A DNA stretch of 64,000 nt. Origin: an uncultured Oscillospiraceae bacterium (GTDB lineage: Bacteria; Bacillota; Clostridia; Oscillospirales; Ruminococcaceae). This document shows positions 25,616 through 34,952 of the stretch, in pieces. The stretch spans positions 1-64,000 of the forward strand of contig CAKSKU010000006.1 of NCBI GenBank assembly GCA_934465295.1, read 5' to 3'. Position 1 is the stretch's first letter. Each line of letters opens with the position of its first letter. Under the pieces are notes generated by a model, which did not search any database, was not told the DNA's origin, and saw only the letters and a program-made list of their open reading frames with translations. The position numbers and the translations under genes are program-made.

Positions 25616-26854
25616 ATGCTTGTAAAATGCCCTGAATGTGAACTTCAGGTCAGTGATAAAGCGGTGTCATGCCCGCATTGCGGTTATCCGCTGGTAAAGC
25701 AAGAAGAAGCACCTAAACGGCGTTCAGCCAAGAAGCGTATGAGACTGCCGAATGGATTCGGTCAGATAGCCGAGATAAAAGGGCGTAATCTGCGTAATCC
25801 GTTCAGAGCAAGTGTTACGGTAGGTCACGATGAATTCGGGCATCCAATATGCAAACAACTAAAACCCAAAGCATATTTTGCAACATACAATGAGGCTTAT
25901 GCGGCTTTGGTCGAGTACAACCGAAACCCTTACGACCTCAGTCCGTCGATAACAGTTTCCGAACTATATGCAAGATGGTCAAAAGAATACTTTAAAACTC
26001 TTAAGTCCTTATCAAGCGAACGAACGATAACCGCCGCTTGGAAATATTGTTCATCGGTTTACAATATGCGAGCTGTCGATATTAGAACACGACATATAAA
26101 GGGCTGTATGGAAGAAGGGACTTCCATAGTTAAGGGTGAAGTGAAGCATCCAACGCCAAGTATCAAGTCCCGAATAAAGTCCGTATTCAATCTTATGCTT
26201 GATTATGCTCTTGAGTATGAGATCGTTGACCGAAATTATGCACGAACTTTTGAAGTATCAAAAGATATTATCCGGGAGCGTGAAAAAGCTAAACGAGGTC
26301 ATGTTCCGTTTACAGACGATGAGATGAAAAAGTTATGGGATAGTGTAAGCGAAATCGATTATGTTGATGTTGTACTTATCCAATGCTATTCAGGTTGGCG
26401 TCCTCAGGAACTTGGACTGATCGAACTTGTAAACGTTGACTTGGATAACGACATAATTGTAGGCGGAATGAAAACTGATGCAGGCACGAACAGAGTTGTT
26501 CCGATACATTCAAAAATAAAGGAACTTGTAAAAAAGCGGTATGACGAAGCGTCAAAACTCGGAAGCAAATATCTTATAAACTGTACCGATGTAAGTACAC
26601 ACAAGAGCCGTCTGAAAATGACGTACGAAAAGTATAATTATCGCTTTGAAAAAATAAGAGATCGTCTTGAGCTGAACCCCGAACATCGTCCTCATGATGG
26701 TCGTATGCAGTTTATAACACAAGCCAAAAAGTACGGCGTAGACGAGTATGCGATAAAGTATATTGTTGGTCACGCCATTAATGATGTGACCGAAAAGGTC
26801 TACACCAAAAGAGAAACCGCTTGGCTGAAATCAGAGATCGAAAAAATCAAATAA
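25616..26854 (+). CDS. Tyrosine site-specific recombinase (phage integrase) with N-terminal zinc ribbon
   Basis: 412 aa. Catalytic set: Arg in SGWRPQEL, Lys region GGMKTDAG, His-x-x-Arg in HRPHDGRM, His in VGHAIND, Tyr in EKVYTKRETAW. An SAM-like core-binding domain spans about 110-210. Unusually, the first 30 residues hold a double-Cys zinc ribbon (CPECELQVSDKAVSCPHCGYPL), which could add DNA contacts. It should catalyse integration and, with a partner, excision of this prophage. Its att site is not adjacent; the nearest gene end is over 7 kb away on the left. Confidence 0.93.
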   Translation: MLVKCPECELQVSDKAVSCPHCGYPLVKQEEAPKRRSAKKRMRLPNGFGQIAEIKGRNLRNPFRASVTVGHDEFGHPICKQLKPKAYFATYNEAYAALVEYNRNPYDLSPSITVSELYARWSKEYFKTLKSLSSERTITAAWKYCSSVYNMRAVDIRTRHIKGCMEEGTSIVKGEVKHPTPSIKSRIKSVFNLMLDYALEYEIVDRNYARTFEVSKDIIREREKAKRGHVPFTDDEMKKLWDSVSEIDYVDVVLIQCYSGWRPQELGLIELVNVDLDNDIIVGGMKTDAGTNRVVPIHSKIKELVKKRYDEASKLGSKYLINCTDVSTHKSRLKMTYEKYNYRFEKIRDRLELNPEHRPHDGRMQFITQAKKYGVDEYAIKYIVGHAINDVTEKVYTKRETAWLKSEIEKIK

Positions 26855-26866
26855 GGAGGCGTTAAT

Positions 26867-27463
26867 ATGGAAAACTATTCAAACCCGATAAAGAAAAATG
26901 AGGTTTCTGCTGTTTCCGATAAAAAGATAGTTCCAAAAGCTAACGGAACTATAAAAAAGAAATCGGAAGCGGGAAAACTCGCAGGCTTATTTGTAGCCGG
27001 GGATATTGCCTCGGCAAAGTCGTACATCATAGAAGATGTTCTGATACCGACCATTAAGAATGCCGTATCGGAAATGGTGAGGAACGGAATCGATATTCTT
27101 CTGTTCGGTGAAGTACGAAAAGGCAGCAACAATCGTTCTACCGCATCAAAAGTCTCATATACGAACTACTACAACGGCGGTTCTTCGACAAGAAATTCAG
27201 ATCGTTCGTCAAACAATTGCAGCTATGACGATATTATATTTCCCAGCCGAGGAGATGCGGAAGTTGTTCTTGATGGCTTGAACGAGATAATACAGGCTTA
27301 TGGTTTTGCATCTGTTGCAGATTTATACGAGCTTGCCAATATCACATCGGGCAATTACACCTACGCCAATTACGGCTGGACCGAGATAATCAATATTTCA
27401 CCTGCAAGAGTGCCGGAAGGTTACATTTTAAGATTGCCAAGAGTGACACCGTTTATGAAATAA
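26867..27463 (+). CDS. Phage protein with C-terminal duplicated domain
   Basis: 198 aa. Polar, Lys/Ser-rich N-terminus, amphipathic helix (IIEDVLIPTIKNAVSEMVRNGI), Asn/Ser linker, then a C-terminal domain GDAEVVLDGLNEIIQAYGFASVADLYELA...YGWTEI. That last domain recurs alone in the following reading frame. Close relatives exist in integrative elements; function unknown. Confidence 0.65.
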   Translation: MENYSNPIKKNEVSAVSDKKIVPKANGTIKKKSEAGKLAGLFVAGDIASAKSYIIEDVLIPTIKNAVSEMVRNGIDILLFGEVRKGSNNRSTASKVSYTNYYNGGSSTRNSDRSSNNCSYDDIIFPSRGDAEVVLDGLNEIIQAYGFASVADLYELANITSGNYTYANYGWTEIINISPARVPEGYILRLPRVTPFMK

Positions 27464-27476
27464 GGAGAAAAAACCA

Positions 27477-27759
27477 ATGATAAAAAAAGAAACGAAAAGT
27501 ACCCGACCTGATATTTGATAATCGTGCCGATGCTATGGAAGCACTTAAGACCATAAATCACTTGATCGTTCAGTATGGTTCGGCGTCTGTGGTCGATATG
27601 TACAAAGCTGCCGGAATGTCAACAACCAATACGGACGATATCGACTTCGGCTGGACATCACCGATTTATATTTTGCCCGAGGAAATGTCGGAGGGTCATA
27701 TTTTAAGATTCCCACAGCCAAAATCACTTGTAAGAGAAAGGAAAATTTGTCATGAATAA
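27477..27759 (+). pseudogene. Frameshifted copy of the preceding gene's C-terminal domain
   Basis: ATG 27477 with AAGGAG upstream opens a frame that stops after 13 codons. Removing one A from the A7 run at 27482-27488 joins it to the +1 frame, which then encodes KKKRKVPDLIFDNRADAMEA and continues to 27759 (SASVVDMYKAAG, DFGWTSPIYI). The product would match the domain in 26867-27463. Either a sequencing or phase-variable slip at A7, transcriptional slippage, or a true pseudogene. Confidence 0.65.
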
Positions 27760-28681
27760 GAATGAGATCATCGCAACAGTAAATTCCAAGGTATCAAAGC
27801 TCAGCTTTAAATTTAAAAAACATTCACCCGAGATATTTATCATCTCAGGAATTGTCGGAGGTATCGCTGCCGCTGTAATGGCTTGCAAGGCGACAACAAA
27901 GGCAGGAAAAGTTATCGACAAGGCTAAAGATGACCTTGATATGATACACGCTGCAATTGACGGTCGTGTTCCCGCAAAGGAAAACTATGCCGAAGAGGAA
28001 AGCAAGAAGGATATTACAAAGGTGTATGTAAGCACAGGCTTATCACTCGTAAAGCTTTATGCTCCTGCTGTAGTTCTCGGAGGCTTGTCCATTACAGCTA
28101 TTTTATATTCCAACAACATTCTCCGAAAGAGAAATGTCGCCCTTGCAGCCGCTTATGCGACCGTTGACAGCAGTTTTAAGGACTACCGAAATCGTGTGAT
28201 CGAGCGCTTTGGTGACGAGGTCGACAAAGAACTCAAATACAACATAAAGCCGCTTACGGTTCAGGAAAAGACTGTCGATGAAAACGGCAATGAGGTCGTA
28301 ACCGAAAAGACAGTTAAGGTTGCCGATCCGGGCGAACATAATATGTACACGAGGATATTTGACGAGAGCAGCTGCTACTGGTCAAAGACACCGGATTACA
28401 ATCAGATGTTTCTCATCGGCAGAGAACGCTATGCAAACGATAAGCTCAACGCACAGGGATATCTCTTTTTAAACGATGTTCTTGAAATGCTCGATCTTCC
28501 GAGGACAAAAGAAGGTCAGATGGTCGGTTGGGTAAAGGACCCGAAGATAGGAAGAGATGATTATATCGACTTTGGCATTTTCAATGCTAATAAGAAGTCA
28601 AACCGTGCATTTATCAACGGATATGAGCCGTCGATCTGGCTCGATTTCAATGTTCAGGGAAATATTCTTGATCTTATGTGA
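27752..28681 (+). CDS. DUF6353-like membrane protein, paralogue 3
   Basis: 309 aa. TM1 at about 27-47 (IFIISGIVGGIAAAVMACKA), then TTKAGKVIDKAKDDLDMI, TM2 at about 102-124, AAAYATVDSSFKDYRNRVIERFG and a soluble domain with VLEMLDLPRTKEGQMVGWVKD. Same architecture as the genes at 23172 and 24393, with an added loop between the TMs. Overlaps the preceding frame by 8 bp. Confidence 0.8.
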   Translation: MNKNEIIATVNSKVSKLSFKFKKHSPEIFIISGIVGGIAAAVMACKATTKAGKVIDKAKDDLDMIHAAIDGRVPAKENYAEEESKKDITKVYVSTGLSLVKLYAPAVVLGGLSITAILYSNNILRKRNVALAAAYATVDSSFKDYRNRVIERFGDEVDKELKYNIKPLTVQEKTVDENGNEVVTEKTVKVADPGEHNMYTRIFDESSCYWSKTPDYNQMFLIGRERYANDKLNAQGYLFLNDVLEMLDLPRTKEGQMVGWVKDPKIGRDDYIDFGIFNANKKSNRAFINGYEPSIWLDFNVQGNILDLM

Positions 28682-28794
28682 AGTATAATTACCGATACTT
28701 ATGACATAGGCAGCGGTAATATGTATCAGGATATTCTTGATTATCCTCAATACATATACAAACTATGGCCATGTATGAAGGAGGAGATAGATTT

Positions 28795-28884
28795 ATGAAT
28801 ACTACTTTAGGTTTTATATTTTCGATCGCAAGCGGTATTTGCCTCGCAGGAGGTATCATGATATTGGCAAAGGAGCGAATCTGA
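28795..28884 (+). CDS. 29-aa membrane peptide
   Basis: Nearly all hydrophobic (TLGFIFSIASGICLAGGIMI). AGGAGG 9 nt before ATG 28795. Ends 1 bp before the next ATG. The 28682-28794 stretch before it holds only a doubtful 25-codon frame. Confidence 0.5.
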   Translation: MNTTLGFIFSIASGICLAGGIMILAKERI

Positions 28885-28885
28885 C

Positions 28886-29041
28886 ATGGACGGTTTCGAG
28901 AATTTTATATATGCGCTTGACTGCATTATGGACACACCGAGAAAACGTCATATCATAGGAGGCATTCTTTTGAGTGCCTCGTTTCTTTTTGGCGGATTGT
29001 CCATTACTGTCTTTACGATAAAGAATGAGGAGGGAAAATAA
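28886..29041 (+). CDS. 51-aa single-pass membrane protein
   Basis: Starts MDGFENFIYALDC, one TM (about 23-44, IIGGILLSASFLFGGLSITV). Tightly coupled with the genes on both sides (1-bp gaps). Confidence 0.6.
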   Translation: MDGFENFIYALDCIMDTPRKRHIIGGILLSASFLFGGLSITVFTIKNEEGK

Positions 29042-29042
29042 C

Positions 29043-29567
29043 ATGAAAAAAGGAACTGCAGTGCTTCTGTTTGTGATTGGAGCTGCAATCGGCGCAGGTG
29101 TTACTTGGAAACTGACAAAAACCAAGTATAAGGCTATTGCTGATGAGGAGATCGCATCTGTGAAGAAAGCATATCATACCACAAATGAGGTAAATATCCC
29201 AACCCCAGTGTCTTCCGAAGAAGTTGCAAAGGCTACTAAAGATTATGTCAATATAGTCACCGAATCGGGATATTCCGGCGAAGATTACCCCGCACCATAT
29301 GTGATCTCACCTGACGAATTTGCAGAGGATTATGAATTTGACACTGTTGATATAACCTATTTTGCAGACGGTGTCCTTTGTGATGAAAACAACGTCCCTT
29401 TGGAGGATATTGAGAACACTATTGGCAATGATGCCGTAAGACACTTCGGCGAATATGAAAATGATGCTGTGTATGTTCGCAATGAACGTCTTAAGTGCGA
29501 TTACGAGATACTTCGTGACGAACGCAAGTATGCTGATCTCAAAAGGAACAGACCTAAGGAGGAATAA
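29043..29567 (+). CDS. Membrane-anchored acidic phage protein
   Basis: 174 aa from ATG 29043 (GAGGAGGG 9 nt before; the longer frame from 29025 has no RBS). N-terminal TM (residues 5-22), helix KTKYKAIADEEIASVKKAY, then an acidic domain PYVISPDEFAEDYEFDTVDIT that resembles many tail-anchored phage proteins. Stop overlaps the next ATG. Confidence 0.65.
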   Translation: MKKGTAVLLFVIGAAIGAGVTWKLTKTKYKAIADEEIASVKKAYHTTNEVNIPTPVSSEEVAKATKDYVNIVTESGYSGEDYPAPYVISPDEFAEDYEFDTVDITYFADGVLCDENNVPLEDIENTIGNDAVRHFGEYENDAVYVRNERLKCDYEILRDERKYADLKRNRPKEE

Positions 29568-30100
29568 TGAAAACAGACGAGTTAATTGGACAGTATTTCG
29601 GGTGGTTATGCTCGAAAGTTGAATGTCCCGCCGAATACAGTAAACTTATGTCGTATCTGTTTGATAAGACCTTTGTTTACACAATAGGTATGGACGCAAA
29701 CCGAGCGGAGGACGGTATCGATCTTCGATATACGTTCGGCGAGGAAGATGATATTGACCCAAGGATCATATCTTCGGTCATTGACGACCGACCTTGCTCC
29801 ATGTTGGAAATGATGGTGGCACTCGCTATAAGATGCGAAACTCACATCATGTCCAATTCCGAATACGGCGACCGAACCGGTGAATGGTTCCGGGGAATGA
29901 TAGATAATCTTGGCATAAGCGGTATGACCGATGACTGCTTTGATTATCGACAAACAGAAAAAGCTATTGACCGCTTATTGACACACCGGTACGCCAAAAA
30001 TGGTGCGGGTGGATTATTTACCGTAAAAAGCCGTTCACACGATATGCGAACCGCTGAGATCTGGTATCAGATGTGCTGGTATCTTGATACTGTTATATAA
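29567..30100 (+). CDS. Hypothetical 177-aa phage protein
   Basis: Soluble, with GIDLRYTFGEEDDIDPRI, RTGEWFRGMIDNLGI and SHDMRTAEIWYQMCWYL. Comparable proteins are common near replication genes of gut phages; no function known to me. Confidence 0.6.
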   Translation: MKTDELIGQYFGWLCSKVECPAEYSKLMSYLFDKTFVYTIGMDANRAEDGIDLRYTFGEEDDIDPRIISSVIDDRPCSMLEMMVALAIRCETHIMSNSEYGDRTGEWFRGMIDNLGISGMTDDCFDYRQTEKAIDRLLTHRYAKNGAGGLFTVKSRSHDMRTAEIWYQMCWYLDTVI

Positions 30101-30112
30101 GGAGATATTATT

Positions 30113-30376
30113 ATGGAACTCAACAATTTTAATTTCATTCAGGCACAGAGCATTGTAAATCAGACTATTATCAAGTCGGTAACAAAGCTCGCTGAGGATA
30201 CGGTTTCTGCTGCTAAGTCGGCAAAAACAGCCAAGAGCCGCAGTTCGTTCGCTGTTATGCTCACAATCGCTGCTTCAGCGTTTATTATTGCGGGAGTAAA
30301 GAGTATGACAGGAGAAACCGAACGAAAAATCAAAAGGCTCGAAGATGAGATAGAGGAGCTTAAGAGAGGGGAATAA
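30113..30376 (+). CDS. Small helical membrane-associated protein
   Basis: 87 aa: amphipathic helix, TM-like FAVMLTIAASAFIIAGVKSM (about 44-63), C-terminal coiled tail. Starts 13 bp after the preceding stop, ends 4 bp before the replication protein gene. Confidence 0.6.
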   Translation: MELNNFNFIQAQSIVNQTIIKSVTKLAEDTVSAAKSAKTAKSRSSFAVMLTIAASAFIIAGVKSMTGETERKIKRLEDEIEELKRGE

Positions 30377-30379
30377 AGG

Positions 30380-33300
30380 GTGATAGACTTTTTGATGATA
30401 TCCACACGGTCTACAAAACGTGGAGTAATCGAAATATACCCCAAGTTCATCATTAAAAAGTCAAACGACCTCATGATCCGAGGCGGCGACTTTTATGCCA
30501 TTTGGCTGGAAGATCGCCGGCTATGGTCAACAGATGAACAAGATGCTTTGCAGCTCATTGACAGACTGCTTGATGAGTATGCAAAGGAACACCGTCAGAA
30601 ATTTGACTCTGACGTAAAAGTTCTTCACATGTGGGACTCCGAGTCGGGTATGATAGACTCATGGCACAAATATGTTCAGAAGCATCTGCGTGACTCGTTC
30701 CACACATTAGACGAAAGACTTATATTTTCAAACACAACGGTCACTAAGACCGATTATGCAAGCAAACGACTTCCTTATCCGTTGGAAGCCGGTGATATTT
30801 CGGCTTATGAGCAGATCATCGGAACATTATATTCCGAAGAGGAACGCCGTAAGATCGAATGGGCGATCGGCGCTGTTGTCAGCGGAGATTCAAGGCATAT
30901 TCAGAAGTTTATGGTTCTCTATGGCTCAGCCGGAACAGGTAAGTCAACCATCCTTAACATAATTCAGATGCTGTTTGAGGGTTACTATTCGGTCTTTGAT
31001 GCAAAAGCATTGGGGTCGAGCAGTAACTCTTTTGCTTTGGAGGCGTTCAAGACAAATCCATTGGTGGCAATACAGCACGATGGAGACTTATCTCACATTG
31101 AGGATAACACACGGCTTAACAGTCTCGTTTCACACGAATTGATGACTGTAAACGAAAAGTTCAAGTCGACCTATTCCAATCAGTTCAAATGTTTCCTGTT
31201 TATGGGTACGAATAAGCCTGTAAGGATAACCGATGCAAAGTCGGGTCTTATACGAAGACTTATAGATGTATCACCGTCGGGAAACAAACTTACTTATGCT
31301 GAGTATAACTCGGCTATGAAAAAGATAGAGTTCGAGCTTGGTGCTATTGCCAGCCATTGTCGGGACGTGTATCTCAAAAATAAGAATTTGTATGACAATT
31401 ATATTCCGACAGCTATGCTCGGTGCATCGAACGATTTCTACAATTTTGTCATCGACAATTATTATATTTTTGAGAAAGATAACTCAACGACCCTCAAATC
31501 GGCATGGGCAATGTATAAGGACTACTGTGAGGATGCAAAAGTTGCGTATCCGATGTCACAGCGAGCTTTCAAAGAGGAGCTTAAGAATTATTTCCATGAG
31601 TTTGAAGAGCGGCACGCTATGGACGACAATTCAAGGGTTCGTAACTACTATTCGGGGTTCAGAAAGGAGAAGTTTGAACCGTCCGAAGACGAACCCGAAC
31701 CACTCGTTCCTCAACCGAATCTGATCGACTTTAACTCGACCGAGTCTGTATTTGACCGAGAATATGCCGATTGTCCTGCGCAGTACGGTTCAGACGCTGA
31801 AACCCCAAGAAAGAAATGGGCTGACGTAAAAACCAAGCTTTCCGAGCTTGACACAGGTAAGCTCCATTATGTAAAAGTTCCGGAAAATCATATAGTCATT
31901 GACTTTGACATTCCGGACGAAAACGGCAATAAATCACTCGAAAAGAACCTTGCGGAGGCGAGCAAATTCCCTCCTACTTATGCCGAATTGAGCAAAAGCG
32001 GACAGGGAATACATCTGCATTATATCTATTCGGGGGACGTATCAAAATTAAGTCGTGTTTACGGTGAACACATCGAGATAAAGGTGTTTACAGGCGGAAG
32101 TTCATTAAGACGAAAATTGTCAAAGTGCAACGACCAGCCTATAAATGTTATATCTTCGGGTTTGCCGCTGAAAGGAGAAAGCAAGATGATAAATTTTGAT
32201 GGGATAAAAAGCGAAGCGGCGTTACGAACACAGATAATGCGTAATCTCAACAAAGAGATCCACGCTGCAACAAAGCCAAGCATCGATTTTATATACAAGA
32301 TACTCGATGACGCATACAACAGTGACCTGCATTACGACGTGTCAGATATGAGAAATGCGATCATTGCGTTCGCTGCAAACAGCACACATCAGGCGGATTA
32401 TTGCCTGAAGCTCGTCAATAAGATGAAATTCAAGTCTGAAGAGCAGTCCGAAAACTTCGATGCCGACAGTGGAAAAATTATATTTTACGATATTGAAATT
32501 TTCCCAAACTTATTTATAGTTTGTTGGAAACTCGAGGGTAAGGACAAGCCTGTTGTAAGAATGATAAACCCAAAACCGGCTGAGATCGAGGCATTGATGC
32601 AGTTTAAACTTGTCGGATTCAACTGCCGCAAATATGATAACCATATCATGTACGCAGCTCTTATGGGCTATACAAACGAACAGCTTTATAAGCTTTCGCA
32701 GAAGATCATATCAGGCGCTCCAGATTGCTTCTTCGGTGAGGCTTACAATATGAGCTATACCGATATTTATGATTTCGCTTCTGCGGGCAACAAAAAGAGC
32801 CTTAAAAAGCTCGAAATCGAAATGGGCATTCATCATCAGGAATTGGGCTTGCCTTGGGATAAGCCTGTACCCGAAAAGCTATGGGTAAAAGTCGCCGAAT
32901 ATTGCGACAACGATGTCATTGCGACCGAGGCGGCATTCAATTACCTTAAAGCCGATTGGACAGCACGCTGTATTCTGGCAGATTTGGCTGAAATGACTGT
33001 GAATGATACAACAAACAGCCTTACGACCAGAATTATATTCGGCAGGAACAGAAAACCTCAAAGCGAGTTTCATTATCGTAACCTTGCCGAACCTGTCAAA
33101 GAACTTGACCCGGAGGTATTTGACTTCCTGAAAGAAGCCTGTCCGGAAATGATGGCTGAAAAGCATGGGGCAGCTGATATTCCGTTTAACGCTGAGGATA
33201 GCTACTTGCCCTATTTCTGGGGCTACAAGTATGAATTCGGTAAATCGACCTATCGAGATGAAGAAGTTGGTGAAGGCGGTTATGTGTATGCTGAACCTGA

Positions 33301-34405
33301 AATCTACCTTGATGTAGCGCTGCTCGACATTGCATCGATGCACCCTCACAGTCTTATTGCGGAATGTCTGTTTGGTGTCAAATTCACGACAGCGTTCCGT
33401 GATATTGTTGAGGGCCGTGTAAGCATTAAGCACGAGGCTTGGGATATTGTCGATAATATGCTCGACGGTAAGCTCAGACCTTATATCCGGAAAGTAATAA
33501 ACGGTGAAATGACATCAGATGAGCTTGCAAACGCTTTGAAGACGGCGATCAACTCGGTGTACGGGCTTACCTCGGCAAAGTTCGAGAACCCATTCAAGGA
33601 TCCTCGAAATGTTGATAACATCGTTGCTAAGCGTGGTGCTTTGTTCATGATAGACCTCAAACATGAGGTTCAGGCGAGAGGTTTTACGGTCGTACATATC
33701 AAGACTGACTCTATAAAAATTGCCAACGCAACACCTGAAATTATTCAGTTCGTATATGACTTTGGCTTGAGGTATGGTTATACCTTTGAACACGAAGCTA
33801 CCTATGACCGAATCTGTTTGGTGAACGATGCAGTTTATATTGCCAAATATGCCACTGTAGAAAGATGCTGTGAGCTCTATGGTGAAGAGTACGTCAACCG
33901 TTCCAAGGATAATGTCAAGAAAAACAAGAAGAAACCCGGAAAATGGACTGCGACCGGAACACAATTTCAGGTGCCATACGTCTTTAAGACACTGTTCAGC
34001 AAAGAAGACATTGAGTTCGAGGATATGTGCGAAACGAAGTCAGTCCAGACAGCATTATATTTGGACATGAACGAGAGTTTGCCTGAAAACGAGCATGATT
34101 ACCACTTTGTAGGACGTGTCGGTCAGTTCTGCCCGATGAAGCCCGGAACAGGCGGTGGACTTCTTCTTCGTGAAACCATAAACACCAAGACAGGTGAGCA
34201 TGGTTATGCATCAGCAACGGGAGCAAAAGGCTATCGTTGGATGGAGAGCGAGATGGTCAGAACTCTTGGCAAAGAAGCAGATATCGACAGAACATATTAT
34301 GACAAGCTTGTAAGTGACGCAATTGACAGCATAAATTACTACGACTATTTTGAATGGTTTGTTTCCGATGACGTATCGGAAGGATTAAGACGACCATTCC
34401 GATAA
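30380..34405 (+). CDS. Multidomain replication protein: SF3 helicase, AEP-type primase, exonuclease and family-B DNA polymerase
   Basis: 1341 aa in one frame. About 120-400: SF3/D5-like helicase, Walker A YGSAGTGKSTI (about 180), Walker B region VAIQHDGDLS, motif C FLFMGTNKP. About 470-590: archaeo-eukaryotic-type primase signs HIVIDFDIPDENGN (DxD), SKSGQGIHLHYIY (sxH) and HIEIKVFTGG. About 690-880: DnaQ-like exonuclease with IIFYDIEIFPN, GFNCRKYDNH and EYCDNDVIATEAA. About 970-1200: PolB motifs A (LLDIASMHPHSLI), B (LKTAINSVYGLT) and C (VHIKTDSIKI). Helicase precedes primase, reversed from the usual order. SSB-like and SF2 helicase genes follow. Likely the whole phage replisome core in one chain. 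Confidence 0.85.
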   Translation: MIDFLMISTRSTKRGVIEIYPKFIIKKSNDLMIRGGDFYAIWLEDRRLWSTDEQDALQLIDRLLDEYAKEHRQKFDSDVKVLHMWDSESGMIDSWHKYVQKHLRDSFHTLDERLIFSNTTVTKTDYASKRLPYPLEAGDISAYEQIIGTLYSEEERRKIEWAIGAVVSGDSRHIQKFMVLYGSAGTGKSTILNIIQMLFEGYYSVFDAKALGSSSNSFALEAFKTNPLVAIQHDGDLSHIEDNTRLNSLVSHELMTVNEKFKSTYSNQFKCFLFMGTNKPVRITDAKSGLIRRLIDVSPSGNKLTYAEYNSAMKKIEFELGAIASHCRDVYLKNKNLYDNYIPTAMLGASNDFYNFVIDNYYIFEKDNSTTLKSAWAMYKDYCEDAKVAYPMSQRAFKEELKNYFHEFEERHAMDDNSRVRNYYSGFRKEKFEPSEDEPEPLVPQPNLIDFNSTESVFDREYADCPAQYGSDAETPRKKWADVKTKLSELDTGKLHYVKVPENHIVIDFDIPDENGNKSLEKNLAEASKFPPTYAELSKSGQGIHLHYIYSGDVSKLSRVYGEHIEIKVFTGGSSLRRKLSKCNDQPINVISSGLPLKGESKMINFDGIKSEAALRTQIMRNLNKEIHAATKPSIDFIYKILDDAYNSDLHYDVSDMRNAIIAFAANSTHQADYCLKLVNKMKFKSEEQSENFDADSGKIIFYDIEIFPNLFIVCWKLEGKDKPVVRMINPKPAEIEALMQFKLVGFNCRKYDNHIMYAALMGYTNEQLYKLSQKIISGAPDCFFGEAYNMSYTDIYDFASAGNKKSLKKLEIEMGIHHQELGLPWDKPVPEKLWVKVAEYCDNDVIATEAAFNYLKADWTARCILADLAEMTVNDTTNSLTTRIIFGRNRKPQSEFHYRNLAEPVKELDPEVFDFLKEACPEMMAEKHGAADIPFNAEDSYLPYFWGYKYEFGKSTYRDEEVGEGGYVYAEPEIYLDVALLDIASMHPHSLIAECLFGVKFTTAFRDIVEGRVSIKHEAWDIVDNMLDGKLRPYIRKVINGEMTSDELANALKTAINSVYGLTSAKFENPFKDPRNVDNIVAKRGALFMIDLKHEVQARGFTVVHIKTDSIKIANATPEIIQFVYDFGLRYGYTFEHEATYDRICLVNDAVYIAKYATVERCCELYGEEYVNRSKDNVKKNKKKPGKWTATGTQFQVPYVFKTLFSKEDIEFEDMCETKSVQTALYLDMNESLPENEHDYHFVGRVGQFCPMKPGTGGGLLLRETINTKTGEHGYASATGAKGYRWMESEMVRTLGKEADIDRTYYDKLVSDAIDSINYYDYFEWFVSDDVSEGLRRPFR

Positions 34406-34431
34406 ATTTATATTTTAAAGGAGATTTTTAT

Positions 34432-34890
34432 ATGGAAAACAACAAGATCGTTTCTATTGAAAACACAAGATTTATATTTGAGACCAACTTCTCAGGCGAC
34501 CCGAGAAGAGATAAGTTTGGCTCGGATAAGCGATATGCAAATATCATCATTCCCGAAGAACTTGCAAGAGAGCTTGCTGACGAGGGGTTCAATGTCCGTA
34601 ATACCGAACCCAAGGACAGCGAATATGAGAAAACCTATTTTGTAAGGGCATCCGTCAACTATGACAGTAAGTTCCCGCCGAGGATCTTTCTCGTAAGTGG
34701 AGATAATCCGCCCGAACAGCTTGACTCCGAGTCTGTTGGTATAATCGATACTATGTATATAAAAAATGTCAACGTAATACTTAGTAAGTATTACAATGTC
34801 AAAATGGATAAGTGGTCACTCTATGTTCGTACAATGTATGTCGAGCAGGAACTGGATGACGATCCGTTTGCTGCTCGTTACAGACGATAA
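34432..34890 (+). CDS. Probable single-stranded DNA-binding protein
   Basis: 152 aa. Pattern FETNFSGDPRRDKFGSDKRYANIIIPEE, then VNYDSKFPPRIFLVSGD and a C-terminal acidic DDDPFAARY tail, as in phage OB-fold SSBs encoded next to polymerase genes. TTATATTTTAAAGGAG leader. Confidence 0.65.
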   Translation: MENNKIVSIENTRFIFETNFSGDPRRDKFGSDKRYANIIIPEELARELADEGFNVRNTEPKDSEYEKTYFVRASVNYDSKFPPRIFLVSGDNPPEQLDSESVGIIDTMYIKNVNVILSKYYNVKMDKWSLYVRTMYVEQELDDDPFAARYRR

Positions 34891-34952
34891 AAATTATATT
34901 TGCATGGACTGTTGCGGCATTTGCTGCAATGGTCTTTGCAGGAGGTGATAGA

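Noticed and set aside
28721..28798. 25-codon ORF before the 29-aa membrane peptide
   Set aside because: No clear RBS and no recognisable features.
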